From Sternotherus odoratus (Eukaryota > Chordata > Testudines > Kinosternidae): a DNA stretch of 64,000 bases. The stretch is from contig JAVMKO010000005.1 of NCBI GenBank assembly GCA_032164245.1, positions 59,505,442-59,569,441 of the forward strand, read 5' to 3'. Below the pieces are notes generated by a model that worked only from the letters and a program-made list of their open reading frames with translations, searched no databases and had not been told where the DNA came from. Shown one piece after another: positions 1 through 10,887 of the stretch (position 1 is the stretch's first letter; every line of letters starts with the position of its first letter). The position numbers were made by a program, and so were the translations under genes.

Positions 1-175
1 ACCTTATCAAAGGCTTTGTGAAAATCTAAGTACACTATATCCATTGGTTCATGCTTGTTCACATGCTTGTTGATCCCCTCAAAGAATTCTAGTAGACTGA
101 TGAGATATGACTTCCTTTTAGACAAACCATGTTCATCTGGGTCTGATCATTCTTGAAACACTTGAAAGTTTCACA
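1..175 (-). mobile_element. CR1 LINE fragment (reverse-transcriptase region)
   Basis: Read on the minus strand this is the CR1 reverse-transcriptase stretch around the catalytic palm start; the plus strand carries the typical antisense phrase for the 'YLDFQKAFD' block (aaggctttgtgaaaatctaagtacac split over 18-44). The same stretch recurs at about 16180-16310 in the larger CR1, which supports the call. It is cut by the window edge on the left and fades after about 175. Confidence 0.8.
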
Positions 176-605
176 TCAGAGTTACCAAGCAGGTCTGAGG
201 CTTACTGGAAAGGTGATGTGGTGAAATTTTGTTGCTGTGGCAGCTATAATGCCTTGTATGTGGATAAATAAGGCTGTATTCTCCAATGCTGTTAATCTGT
301 CACCTATTGGTGAGTGTTAAATTTGCTTAAAAATAACCATGCTGTGTGAATGCATGTAGCAGTTTTCTCCTGATTAAAAACCATGAAGTAACTATTACAG
401 AGTTGTTAAAACAGTAAACAGACTTTTAAGAGGAAAGGAATGTTTAACATATTAATTTTAATTTAATAAAAGTTATAATATCTGAAGTAATAAATGCAGA
501 GCATATGTTCATATAAAAATAATTACTGGAATAATAAATCCATGAATTAAAGATGAAAAGTTTAGAACTCTAACTTCCCAAGGCACGTTGAGCAATTCAC
601 TGAGG
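176..605. other. AT-rich unannotated stretch
   Basis: I see no gene, palindrome or repeat I recognise here; short reading frames are those expected by chance in AT-rich DNA. Confidence 0.5.
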
Positions 606-717
606 CCCCAATTCAGAAAAACACTTAAGAACATACTTAAATTCCAATGGGATTGGGACGTAAGCATTTACTTTAGGGTTAAGCACGTGCTTTTTGTGCT
701 TCCTGTGTTGGGACCTC
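606..717. repeat. Old palindromic interspersed repeat
   Basis: The stretch runs from 'ccaattcagaaaaacac' to 'aagcacgtgctttttgtg' and has the worn palindromic layout of an ancient amniote MITE-like family in which 'aagcacttaagcac' motifs face each other around 'ccaatgggattggga'. A half copy is seen at 56100-56155. Family assignment is from memory. Confidence 0.45.
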
Positions 718-1740
718 AGCTTGTTCTGTAAAATAAAACGTGGCTGGCCAGGCTCACTTCCTGTTTGTTCCGCTTTTTTCCCCCTCATGTGCTAACAGCA
801 TGTTGCTGGTTCTTAGTGCCACTTCTTGGGGAAATGATGATTTTTTAACAAGAATATGCTTCACTGATTTGTGTTAAAAGAAGAATTTATTAAATCATTT
901 TTGTTTGCGTTGAGCCGCAGTCTGCTTTCATACAAACATGCAATTAAATTATTGAATATTGTGTGCTGTCATCCAAGAGCCAAATTTGACCCTGTAATTT
1001 CTTGCAGAACTACTTCTTTAACAAATGTCAAATCTGAACCCTGAACTACACGAGTGTCCCTTGAATTGCAGATGTGTTTTCTTAAATGCATTTCATTTTA
1101 TCTGTGTTTGCTAATCTGATGCTACTTTGGTTGCCATATTTGAAATGTTTCTTTTTTGGCAGTGTGTTAGGGACAATGAGCTCCCAGAAGGAGGAGGGGA
1201 GTTTGTAGTTTGAAGACAGCATGTGATAGAACACTACATCACCAGCATTGGGGGCTAGATGGTACAGTTGGGTGAAAATGATATCCACTTAAACAGTTTC
1301 TTTTAGCCTTTATTCTGTACATTTTAAGACATTGTTATCACCTATGAATTACATCTACATGCAAATCCAGACAAGGCGAGAAAGAGAATTGTTTGTCAGG
1401 TTTCCTGAAAACAGGATGACTTTTCAAATCTCTAGTCTCTACTATTAGTTCTTGTTGTGAAACTCCTATTTTTTAAGCTCTTGCTCCATGACTATGCAGA
1501 GACTTAGTTACCTCATCTGTGTACTCCTAGTTTAAAACATTCCCACGCATAAATCTCTATAGCTATCCTAAATTAATACACTTTTGCTGATCCTGCAAAA
1601 AGTTTTATCTGCCTACTTTTCTCATCTATTCTTTGCTGTCCACTTCACTGGCTCTATGCCGTTCTTATCTTACATTGTTATTCTCCTTATTAGTCTGTTC
1701 TTTGGGCCTTGGATTTTGGCTTGTTAGCTTGTCTTGGGGA
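718..1740. other. Unannotated AT-rich stretch
   Basis: Nothing recognisable; no ORF with protein-like composition and no clear repeat on either strand. Confidence 0.5.
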
Positions 1741-1741
1741 G

Positions 1742-1939
1742 GGGTGGCTCCAGGCGCCAGCGCACTAAGCGCATGCCTGGGGCGGCAAGCCACGGGGGGC
1801 AGACAGCTGGTAGCTGTTAGGGCAGCAGTCAGGTGGCCTTCAGGGGCGTTTCTGCAGGAGGTCCACTTGTTCTGTAGATTTGGCGGCCAAGGCCGCCTGA
1901 CTGCCACACTTGGGGCAGCAGAACATGTAGAGCTGCCCC
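1742..1939. mobile_element. GC-rich MITE-like element
   Basis: A sharply bounded GC-rich block in AT-rich surroundings. The ends are imperfect inverted repeats: GGGTGGCTCCAGG at the left and, on the other strand, GGGGCAGCTCTAC at the right. The interior has short inverted motifs (ggcggccaaggccgcc near 1883). It resembles a reptile MITE family; no clear target duplication is visible. The ORFs crossing it on both strands are composition artefacts. Confidence 0.5.
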
Positions 1940-3762
1940 GGTCCAATATATACATAAGAATTTCTTGAACATTATTTAATATATATATATTTGACTAACA
2001 ATAAATTTCACAATTTTCTAACAGTATTGTGAAGGTATAGAGTACCATATGTGACCCATAGATGTTATAGTGAAGCATCCCCCAAAGTTCATCTGGCAGA
2101 ATTAGTAAGCAAATCTGCCTGCTACTAAAATAGGATAATTTTTCACACCACATTTCCTACCCCTTTGCATCTGCAGAGACCTCACACGCTCTCTAAATTA
2201 TTAAATTAGGGCTTCCTTGATCATCAAAAGGTCATGGTGCCTAACGCATGTTAATGTGATGAAAGTGTCAAGTACAATTAGTCTCCGTAGTAAAACATGG
2301 CTTTATAGCCCTAAATGCAGTAAATTAGAGCATGTCCCTCAGACTGCAGTAGTCAGGGAAATTTCTGCACCATTAAGGTTTGATGAGGAAATTCATGTTC
2401 TCTCTTGGATGCTCGGTGAGAATGGGGAAGCACTGACAAGAAGCTGGTGTACTTCACGTTCCATCATTATTGTTGCTATCCTGTTTGAGAACTTCTATAT
2501 GAAACTAACACATCATCTGCAAATTCCCCATCCCATCTCAGGGGAAAAGCCAGACAATGCAGTTCCCTTTATCTCTTTTTGCTAATAAAATTCCAAGACA
2601 CATGGTTTAAATATAAAAATACCTTTGTACTGCACTCTGTCAGACAGGTCTGTTTTTGTACAGCTTACAACTGAAATTTCAAACCTCCACCATGAAAAAT
2701 TCACCTATAAATATCTGATAAAACTGGGTAACCCAGGAGATAGTAATAAAACTGGGTAAACTACTGTCAAAGTTAAATTCTACAATTAACTGCTACTGTG
2801 TCCGTTTTATGCCTGTAAGTAGAAGACATCCAGACAGTAGCAGATGGGGGGGCAGAGGAGATAGACAGATTGATTTTAATTGAAAATTCTGGTACCTTTG
2901 CTATTGAAAGACATAAAAGACAATGCCAAGCTGTGATAAATCTCTCTCAAATAATTGACTGCCAGATCAGTACAAGACACTTTACTTTTCACAGTGGATT
3001 CCAACATCATTGCAAAGGTTAGAACATCCACACAAAGCATGTGGTTTCAATAGCGAGGAATTAAGACATTTTTGTCCACTTCAGATCCTTTCACCCATGA
3101 AAGGTAATAGTTCTGGGATGTTGGCTTCCCAAGTATTTGTGTGTTTAATATGTCTGCATTACTCATGGAAGATCATCACGTTCTCAAGGGGTAGTAATTA
3201 CAGGATGAAAAACTGAGGATTTGGCCCCATCACCCCCTCCTTCCATATCCGGGCAGAGAGGATTGTGCTAAATAGTTTGCATCAAGTTAAATTGAGAAAA
3301 CTTGTTTTCTGAACTGCTTCACAGAAAGTTGAAAGGGATCCTATTGTATTGGAAATGGGTTTGAATTAGACCTTTGAATCAGAACCTCTTCAAATCCATT
3401 AAGTCAGAGTAGGTGAAAATCACCAAATCAAAACCCAACTGTCAGGCTTTGTTTGCACATTGAATCCAAAACCAGAAATGGTCTGTTTTCCACATCTGGT
3501 TGAGATGCAGCCAACACCTCAAGTTAGTGAAAAACTTTTAACAGCTGATCAGACAAGATTTCTACCATTTAGGGTGGAAACCTCATAACACTAGCCCTAC
3601 ACTAGTGTGGATCTTGAATGCTCAACCCACCTAATGTAATTTTGAGAGTGCAACCCCTCCCCCACATATCTAGTAGCAAGAAGTAGGCAAATTTGTTGTT
3701 GATGATGTTGATGTCCATAGAATTTAAAAATAACCATTTTAAAGAATTAGCTGAAATTGAAT
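1940..3762. other. Unannotated stretch
   Basis: No recognisable gene or repeat. The 122-codon frame at 2217-2585 has no motif, splice context or codon pattern that would support a gene. A short direct duplication ('aaaactgggtaa') occurs near 2720 and 2747. Confidence 0.45.
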
Positions 3763-3962
3763 TTGAGAGATGAGATGTGTGAGGTAATACCTTTTATTGG
3801 GCCAACTTCTTCTGGTGAGAGACACAAGCTTTCGAGTTAATTCAGGTCAAGAAGATTTTTGTGTGACTTGAAAACTTGTCTCTCACCAGCAGAAGTTGGT
3901 CCAATAAAAGATATTATCTCACCCACCTCTCTAGTATCCAGAACCAACACAGCTACAACTGC
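3763..3962 (+). mobile_element. Penelope-like 3' end, family 2, head-to-head palindrome
   Basis: The left arm (about 3763-3845, minus-strand sense) and right arm (about 3850-3936, plus-strand sense) are diverged reverse complements of each other; both carry the block 'gttggyccaataaaa'. The plus-sense arm continues about 26 bases beyond the inverted arm to the shared 3' terminus 'aaccaacacagctac'. The left arm, on the minus strand, preserves 'ctgaattaactcgaaagc', which is the hammerhead-like core region seen in the longer copy at 21823-22450. Assignment to Penelope rests on that longer copy. Confidence 0.65.
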
Positions 3963-4149
3963 AGTGCATACATGACATTAAATTGTTTTTCATAATATCT
4001 AATCTGTGGAATTTTTGATTGGCTGTGAAATTGCCACAAAAGAAAAAGCTCCAGGGTTGTAGGCTGTATTCAGTAGTCTCCATCCTCAAACTATCTGGTT
4101 CATTTTGATTAGCTTATTGCCACTCTTAATGAACTAACTTTGGAGCCTA

Positions 4150-4665
4150 ATAATTTTATACAAAGTGGAGAGTATACTGCTCAAAATTGCTGATGATTCA
4201 AGGCTCAGGAGAGATCTTAAAATGTAAAGAAGAAAGAGGTAAAAGCAGCATCTAGGAGAGTTACAAGAATGGGAAGAAATCAATAGAATGAAGATTAATT
4301 TAGAATAAATGTCAAGGTGGTTCTTTTAAGGAGAAATAATCTGATTTGTAAATATAATTTAGGAGAATGCTAGTTACAAAATGGTGCTGGAGAAAAATAT
4401 CTAACTGAGAGTGATGAAGAAATTTAACTTGAACATGCAGTTTGCTGCTTCTATGAGAAAGCTATACTGTAATGTTTTTTTGTTTGTTTTTTTAAATAGT
4501 AAGTGCAGGATAGAGGTAAATATTCCTCTGTTTATAACATTGGTTAGGCTACACTTGAAGGAGTGTCTGCTGTTTATTTTTAAAAGCACCAATCTCCAAT
4601 ATGCATATCACTAAAGTAGTATGATGGAAAGAATCCAAATGAGGATAACAGAAATGACAAGGCAG
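4150..4665 (+). mobile_element. CR1/L3-like LINE fragment, decayed
   Basis: Plus-strand order matches the end of a CR1/L3 reverse transcriptase: a degraded active-site neighbourhood ('aaaattgctgatgattc' near 4170, the A-D-D block), then 'aaataatctgatttgtaaa', then 'cattggttaggctacact' near 4540 and 'aatgaggataacagaaatg' near 4638, which are recurrent CR1-family phrases. No open frame survives. A T-rich run at 4475-4494 interrupts it. Confidence 0.6.
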
Positions 4666-4834
4666 CTTGTCGTCTGTTTTAAATGTTGTAAGTGCAAAGC
4701 AGTCCAAAACAAATTGCAAAAAAGTATGGGAAAATGTTGATCATTTCACACAGTGCATGAGATAATCAGCCTTTGCAATTTTATAAACCCCTCCTTAGTG
4801 GGGCAGGACAACAAACCTTAAAGGGCTTAAACTT
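4666..4834. other. Unannotated stretch
   Basis: Short spacer between two old repeats; nothing recognised. Confidence 0.4.
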
Positions 4835-4990
4835 CACATCATCTCTGTTATGTATGTATTATGCTTCTCTAGATGGATGATCCAAGGCATGCAGAGGTTA
4901 AATAATTTGCCCAAAGCCACAAAGCATGTCACTGGGAGAAGCGGGAACAGGGCCCATGTTATCTGACTGACACATTCCGCATTTCTAGCC
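4835..4990 (-). repeat. MIR-type SINE remnant
   Basis: Contains the antisense MIR core phrase in worn form ('gcagaggttaaataatttgc' then 'ccaaagccacaaagcatg', near 4893-4928), followed by 'agcgggaacagggcc'. Similar remnants lie at 12060-12200 and 35750-35965. Too diverged to place its ends. Confidence 0.5.
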
Positions 4991-4998
4991 TTGTGGGC

Positions 4999-5022
4999 GT
5001 GTGTGTGTGTGTGTGTGTGTAT
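4999..5022. repeat. (TG)n microsatellite
   Basis: Uninterrupted GT run immediately left of the Penelope-like palindrome. The unit 'tagccttgtgg' plus a GT run is seen again at 5241-5274. Confidence 0.9.
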
Positions 5023-5197
5023 GAGGTAACAAAGAGTCCTGTGGCACCTTAAATATAAACTAAAGAATTGAAGCATAAGCTTTCATGGGTATTAGCCCAC
5101 GAAAGCTTATGCTTCAATACTTTAGTTATTTAAGGTGCCACAGGACTCTTTGTTACTTCTGCTATTCCAGACTAACACGTCTACCTCTCTGATTCTA
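5023..5197 (+). mobile_element. Penelope-like element, family 1, head-to-head palindrome
   Basis: A hairpin-forming pair: the left arm starts at 'acaaagagtcctgtggcacc' (about 5029) in minus sense and the right arm (5090-5154) is its reverse complement. The centre lies in 'gggtattagccc'. Only the right arm continues, for 41 bases, to the 3' terminus at 'ctacctctctgattc'. On the plus strand the right arm carries 'agcccacGAAAgcttatgct', the 3' half of the hammerhead-like core. Possible 9-bp target duplication 'tgtgtgtat' at 5014-5022 and 5198-5206, but it lies in microsatellite sequence and is ambiguous. Confidence 0.75.
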
Positions 5198-5240
5198 TGT
5201 GTGTATATATATGTATAAGTATGTATAATAATCTTCATTT

Positions 5241-5274
5241 GTAGCCTTGTGGCATGTGTGTGTGTGTGTGTGTA
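5241..5274. repeat. (TG)n microsatellite, second copy with shared flank
   Basis: GT run preceded by 'tagccttgtggc', matching the sequence before the first GT run at 4986-5022. The two copies sit about 250 bases apart on either side of the palindrome. Confidence 0.85.
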
Positions 5275-5331
5275 TTAGTTCTTGTTCCCAGGTGAGGAAA
5301 TGAGTGGAATTTTCTAAGACCAGTGTTCTTT

Positions 5332-5357
5332 ATAAAAAAAAAAAATTTTTTTTTTTG
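5332..5357. repeat. A-run/T-run inverted pair
   Basis: A run of about 12 A joined directly to about 12 T, a perfect low-complexity palindrome. Confidence 0.9.
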
Positions 5358-5412
5358 AATGCTAACATCAGTCATTCTAGAAATAGGCATTTATTGTACT
5401 GTGACTCTTGCA

Positions 5413-5474
5413 GCCAGATCCTCAACTGATGTACATTGGCTCCTTTGAATTCAGTGGTGTTCTAGGAGGTGAGG
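5413..5474. repeat. Old palindromic MITE-like repeat
   Basis: The ends 'ccagatcctca' and 'tgaggatctgg' are exact 11-bp reverse complements enclosing a short core with 'ttcagtgg'. It belongs to a worn family in which 'agatcctcagctg' ends face each other; related decayed copies appear at 7972-8064 and near 20400-20470. Confidence 0.55.
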
Positions 5475-7971
5475 ATCTGGGCCATAATCTTGAAAATGTC
5501 TTAGAATAGCAATGTTCGATTAACATATAACTTTTTAACATAATATTTCTTTAGTCCTTCTTCCTAACATTTTATTTTCCGAAGAGATGCAGTGAAGAAT
5601 TGATAAACAATAGAGTGCCATCTTGAAGCCTAAATAGCTTCAAGAGAACTGGAAAGTACTGTCCCCACATGTCTTAAGTAAAATGATTATCCTGCGTGGG
5701 AGCTCATTTTTGCACAGATACTGCTCCATGTATGGGAGAGATTTCAGGATTTCACTCTCAGTAGCTCAGTCTTTCTATTCTAGGACCAATTTAGATTTCT
5801 CAGGTTTTGCATCTCATCTTTGCTTGCTGGACAGTCTCACGGCAACATGAGGTTGCTGGGTCAGTTTGTACCATTCTTTTGCCTTCTGACTTGGGAAGAA
5901 ATTACACCTTGTTTTTGCTTGAAAATAGATTCTCATGTGTCTGTGAGTTCATGTCTGATATGTATGGAAAATTCTTGCAGAGGTCAGCATTTAACTTGCT
6001 TTCAGGAGCACTACATGGTAAAAGCTCATGTCCTTCTCTAAGTTCTGCACATTTCTAAGTCCACCCTGCAAACTGGCCCAAATTCACTCAAAACTCAGCT
6101 GAGGTTTGTTCCAAACTCAGCAAAAGCTTTCTAAGAATTTGGCCCAGATTCCTTTAAAAATGCAGTAGTGGTTGTGTTTTTCAGTGCTTGAGTTTCAGGT
6201 TTGTGATGAAAATTAAAACCAGGTGACCATACTCTAATTTATTCCTCTTTCCAATTAATTGTATTTATGATCATGTTTTGGCTGTGTCTCTTCCTCCCTC
6301 TAAATGATGTGTTCTATCCTGTGGCTCCTGGCTACATCACCACTTCTTATAATCACCTTCATTATAAGACAACCTCTTAATTTATGTTCAAAATGCTTCA
6401 AATGCAATAATGATATTGTAATGAAACTTATGTCTTCCCAAATGGCAAAAAGAAGAAAATATGTGGGGCACTGCAAGTTTCCCCATCTGCAAAATGAAGA
6501 TATTGATATTAACAACCTTTTGGGGTGTTGGGTGGCTTAATTAATTCATGTTTCTAGGAAGCACTTTGGAGTCCTTGGTTGGAAGGTCCTAAGTAACCAG
6601 AAATTTCTATTTCAGGTTTAGTTACAATTATTTTTGAACTGTAGGGATGTTTTATACCCTGTCAATCTAGGTTGGTTTATTAGTATGATATTGTACTTAC
6701 TGACTGTGTTGTTAAGAGAGTGTGCATTCCAAAAGCTGCAGTGACAGACCCTAGTGCAGCATTGTGAATTAGTGACAGCACATAGTGTTGAATGAAGGTT
6801 GATTACAGTTTGGTTCCCACCTATTGTCCCTGGTGAGAGAGACAATGTCTTCACAAGGGGCTTAGCAGAGGGTTATGTAGAGGCTTTGGCTTCTTTTTCC
6901 TTTTGTTTGGTATACCAGGATCGGTATTTTGGTGTTGATTGTTCTTTGTTTTTTTTACTCCTCCCAAGCTAATTATTTTGAAGAAAATAGCTTTTCAGAA
7001 TATTGCATGTGTGCACATTTATGAATACTTTGAGATTGTTAGATGCTAAAATACTTGTTATGGAAAAAATCCTCACGAATTGTCTGTTCTATTCTTTATA
7101 AATCTTAACTTTTTTTGAATGCAGGTTTGACCTCAGAACATAACCTTAATACCAAACATTGACTGTCTCTGACTTCTTCTCTCATGTCTCATTAGAAGCA
7201 CAGTCAGGCAATTGGAAGGATGCTGGTGCTTCATTCCCATTGTGAGCTCCTCTTCCCCCCCCAGTTAATGTCTTGTGGGTTAATTGCCTTGAACCCTTGC
7301 AGAAGGAATTTTGGTTTGTGGTACAGAAGCTTGCTGCAGCATGTGGCAAGAAATTTCACATGATTCTGAGACATGTACACAGTAAATCTGTGTCACCGTG
7401 GTAACCATTTGCACCTGCAAACGTGAGTCATAGAACTGCGGAATTGCAATACAATTTTGTACTCCTTATGGAGCACTGAAAATTGTTCATAAACAAACCC
7501 ACATCTTTAATATCTTTAAAATATCTGTATTTTAACATTCCAGCTGTCTTGTGGAATCAATAGAGTACCTAGATATATCTAATCCAGTCATCTCAGCCAA
7601 AAAACTCTGCCAATTTACATTAGTCAAGGGTCTGACCCCTCATTTCCAATTTAATCTATTTTATATGACAGCTGTCATTGTGATATCTGATTGCCGCCAT
7701 ATAAGAAACCAAGAAAGATCTCTATCTCTATCAATACAAATGGAACATGTTGCTGTTCTGGGCTGTTGGGTATTTTCTTAAATTACAAAACATATATAGT
7801 TTTACTTTATTTCTGATGTATGAATATACAAAAGAAATTCCTTTTCAGATGATTTTCAGATGCCTATGATGGCCGGCAAATGAGGTATGCCAATAAACTG
7901 CCCTTTTCTCTTGCAAAAGTCCTTGTAAAAATAATAGTATTTGTGCTTTTGGAAACATCCATTTAATTTTA
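5475..7971. other. Unannotated stretch
   Basis: No gene supported. Overlapping frames at 5807-6058 and 6300-6540 show no family motif and have partners of similar length on the opposite strand or in another frame, as expected by chance. Homopolymer patches occur (T-run near 6950, C-run near 7254). Confidence 0.45.
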
Positions 7972-8064
7972 TGGGTCAGATTGTTAATTGGAATACATTG
8001 GATAGATCCTTTGACTTCAGTGGAGCAATGCAAATTAACACCAGCTCAGAATCTGGCCTTATTA
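7972..8064. repeat. Old palindromic MITE-like repeat
   Basis: Worn copy of the family at 5413: 'cagattgttaattgg' at the left faces 'caccagctcagaatctgg' at the right, with 'gacttcagtggagcaatgc' in the middle. Confidence 0.45.
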
Positions 8065-8084
8065 ACTTTAACAATAACACTTTG

Positions 8085-8210
8085 CTCTTCTGTAACACCT
8101 TTCATCCCAGGAACTCAGTGATTTACAAACATTAATTAAGCCTCACAACATTCCAGACTAACACGGCTACCACCCTGATTCTTAACACCCCAGTGACGTA
8201 TTTAAGTGGT
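8085..8210. repeat. Ancient SINE remnant split by a Penelope-like tail
   Basis: 'tgtaacacctttcatcccag' and 'acaaacattaattaagcc' on the left, and 'accccagtgacgtatttaag' on the right, look like one old interspersed repeat. It is interrupted at 8151 by the Penelope-like 3' tail; 'aaca' flanks the interruption on both sides. Confidence 0.45.
8151..8184 (+). mobile_element. Penelope-like 3' tail, family 1, very short copy
   Basis: Only the 3' terminal 34 bases are present ('ccagactaacacggctacca' then 'ccctgattctt'). They match the terminus of the copies at 5023-5197 and 25599-25709. Flanked by 'aaca' on both sides, a plausible short target duplication. Confidence 0.6.
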
Positions 8211-9243
8211 GTTGTTCCTAGGGCTGTGTGAAATATTCATGACAAAATTGGCAGCTCTTAGAGATCTCAGCAATCCGATAGAATTCAAATAATTGATGAT
8301 GGAAATAACTTTTACATTCATGACCGGAAAGTCCATAGTTTGTCCATGTCACTTCTTGTAGTACATTATCCATTTTTGAAGTGGATTGACAGGGTTGAAG
8401 CCGTATTGTATTTCTTCACATTCCCTGTTGGCCTGACTTTCCCCATGTTCTGAGAGAGATTAAAATCCATTTTGACTAGTTTGCTTTGGCCTACATAGGA
8501 ATGAGTAGCTGCCTCTGAATTATGGCTGAAGTGAAAAGAATTCTTGCCACCCCTACAAAACCTTGGTTGGGGTAGCAGGCCAATGTTGTTGTTTTTTACC
8601 CCAGAAAGAAAACACAGGGAGGTAGGAATTTGATTGAGGAAAGTTTTATCACAAGGCCTGGAAAGGGGATTGTATGCTGATGGAAATACTATATTCTTGG
8701 AAATTTTGGATGCTTTTCAGACAGGTCTGAGGGCATCCAGGAAAGGTTATATTATCTGGACATCTATAGGGTACTCTGGCTTTACAACTGGAAGGACAGT
8801 TAAATTTGGTCAGTCACAGAAACTATTCATCCTGCCCCAGGGCTTAAAGAATGGGCACATGGGCCAAGATTTTTAAAGGCATTTAGGCTTTTCTGTGCTC
8901 AGTGTTGCAAAGGCCAAGTTCTATTTTCAAAAGTGATTTAGGAGCCTTGGAAGCTTAAGTCTTATTTAAAGTCCCTACTTGTTTCTGCAAGATCTTCTTT
9001 TCCTGACCCTATCCTGGAAAAAGTTGTATTTGTCGGATTTGTTTGAGGTGCCTGACAGTCACGGATATGTCCAAATCACTGGTTTTAAAGCTGTTTGTCA
9101 GAATGGAGAATGGCCAATGTAATGTTTCCATGTTAATGTTGAGGCTACAATGTAATTAAAAGACTTAGCGTAGTCCAGATACGGTGGTGGCTACAGGGAG
9201 CTGATTGTGGCTCCCTGATCTTAGGCTGCCCAGCCCCAGCAGA
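8211..9243. other. Stretch with an old repeat trace only
   Basis: Around 8865-8985 'gatttttaaaggcatttagg' and 'ttcaaaagtgatttaggagc' look like a worn interspersed repeat. Nothing else is recognised; the 80-codon frame at 8634-8876 has no motif. Confidence 0.4.
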
Positions 9244-9251
9244 AGTTAGAG

Positions 9252-10163
9252 CAGGGGTGGGGAACCTTTTTTGTGCCAAGGGCCATTTGGACATTTATTA
9301 TGTCCTTCGCGGGCCGCTCCCCCCCCCTCCCCCGCGGGCCACTCCCCCCTCCCCCCCCCACGGGCCGCTCCGCCCTCCCCCCCCCCCCCACCCGCCGAGG
9401 AAGCCCAGGCTGGCAACGGGAGCTGAGACCCCAGCTGGCAAGGGGCCAGCGGGGGAAACCCCAAAGCAGTGGCAAGCGGAGTGCTTAGCCCTGCACTGCT
9501 TTGGGGTTTCCCTGCTGGCCCCTTGCCAGCCAGGGTCCTGCCGCCTGCCCCAGTCAGCTCCCGCTATCAGTCTGGGTGTAGGGGGTGATGTTGCTTTACC
9601 CCTGCCCAGCCTCCCATCTAACTGCTTTTTTCCCCCACCCCTGCCTGGCCCGGCCCACCCCACCGAAGCTAACCTCCTCCCCCCTCCCAACCCAGCCTCC
9701 TGCCCCCCATGCCTGACCCACCCAGCCTAGCCTCCCCCCACCAAGCCTCCTTCCCTCCTGCACCCACACCTCGCCCACCCCTGCCTCCCCCCACCCCATT
9801 GACCGTCGGCTCCCCGCGGCGCCGGCGGCCCCCCCCCCAGGTTCGAGCCGCCCCTGCCTGGCGGCCCACGTGCGTCCCTGGCCAGCGGCTCCCCAGGCGC
9901 TTGCCGGCCCCAGCGCGGAGCCACACCCGCCTGCCGGCCGGAGCCCAGAGGCACCCCTGCGCGTCCCTGGCTGGCGGCTTCCCCAGGTGCTTCCGGCCTC
10001 TTCGCTGATCGCGGAGCCGCCCTGGGCCGCCAGGGGGGGGCAGCTCCGCGTTTGGCGAAGGAGCCGGGAAGCGCCTGAGGGAGCCGCCGGCCAGGGACGT
10101 GGGCCGGACGGAAGGCTTTGGCGGGCCGTATAAGGCTCGCGGGCCAGAGGTTCCCCACCCCTG
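9252..10163. mobile_element. GC-rich hAT-type MITE, 912 bp, with perfect 8-bp target duplication
   Basis: Terminal inverted repeats begin CAGGGGTGGGGAACCT at 9252 and, on the other strand, CAGGGGTGGGGAACCT at 10163, a 16-bp exact match. Both ends are flanked by the same 8 bases, agttagag (9244-9251 and 10164-10171). Eight-base duplication and CAGGGGT ends are the hAT hallmark. The interior is extremely C-rich on the plus strand with no hAT transposase, so it is non-autonomous. Long frames on both strands across it (up to 247 codons) are proline/glycine/arginine composition artefacts. Base composition is utterly unlike its AT-rich flanks. Confidence 0.9.
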
Positions 10164-10171
10164 AGTTAGAG

Positions 10172-10887
10172 CAACAGGAAGCCTATTCTGACTTTGGCCA
10201 CTGCTGTAAAGTTCCTGCCAGTGGAGCCCCTTTCCTCCTCTTATGCCAGGGTGTGTGTGATGGTGATAGGGGCAGCAGTTGGCTGAGGAAGTGACTCCGT
10301 TAGCAGAGAATTCCCGTACACAGGGGGAATTCTCCCCTAGCTGGTTGGGAAATGGTTTTTGAGGCTTCAAAAAAATTCTCCCATCCCAGATGGGACAAAA
10401 CTTCAGTCTCAAAAAAATTCACTCACCAATAATTTATAAAAATCTGATAAGGTCATTGGAAATGTTTCATTCTAATTTCTACCTTTGTTTTAAATTTTTA
10501 ACCCTTTTATTGTAAATTAACGAAAATTTGAAATGAAAAGCCATTTGAAACGGGAAAAAGGAAACTACTCATGAGCAAATATTAAAATAGGATTTTTGAC
10601 AAATGTGAAACTTTTTTTCAGATGGGGAGTGTGGGACTCTGAACTTAAAAGCAGCACCCTAGAACTCCCATATTCACTACTGTCCTATAACTATGATATA
10701 CTTTGAGGTTAGGAACGTTCCCAACCACGCTTTCAAGTACAACAATGGAGTAGCCAGATGTGCTGATGGCTCATTAAAGGGAATCCACTATCTCAGGAAC
10801 TGTACACAATGGAGGTTTCTCAGGGAGAGCATGTATATGATGGAGACTGCTTGATCCAAGTCATAGCAAAAGATTGTTCCAGTAAGC
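10172..10887. other. Unannotated stretch
   Basis: AT-rich; no recognisable gene or repeat. Confidence 0.4.

Noticed and set aside
2217..2585. 122-codon plus-strand frame
   Set aside because: No motif, no splice or regulatory context, and codon use like the surrounding AT-rich DNA.
5807..6058. Two overlapping plus-strand frames with hydrophobic stretches
   Set aside because: Adjacent frames of similar length and no signal-peptide or domain logic; taken as chance.
9257..10412. Several overlapping frames on both strands up to 247 codons
   Set aside because: They fall in the GC-rich hAT MITE and run out into its flank; composition is Gly/Pro/Arg and no domain is visible.
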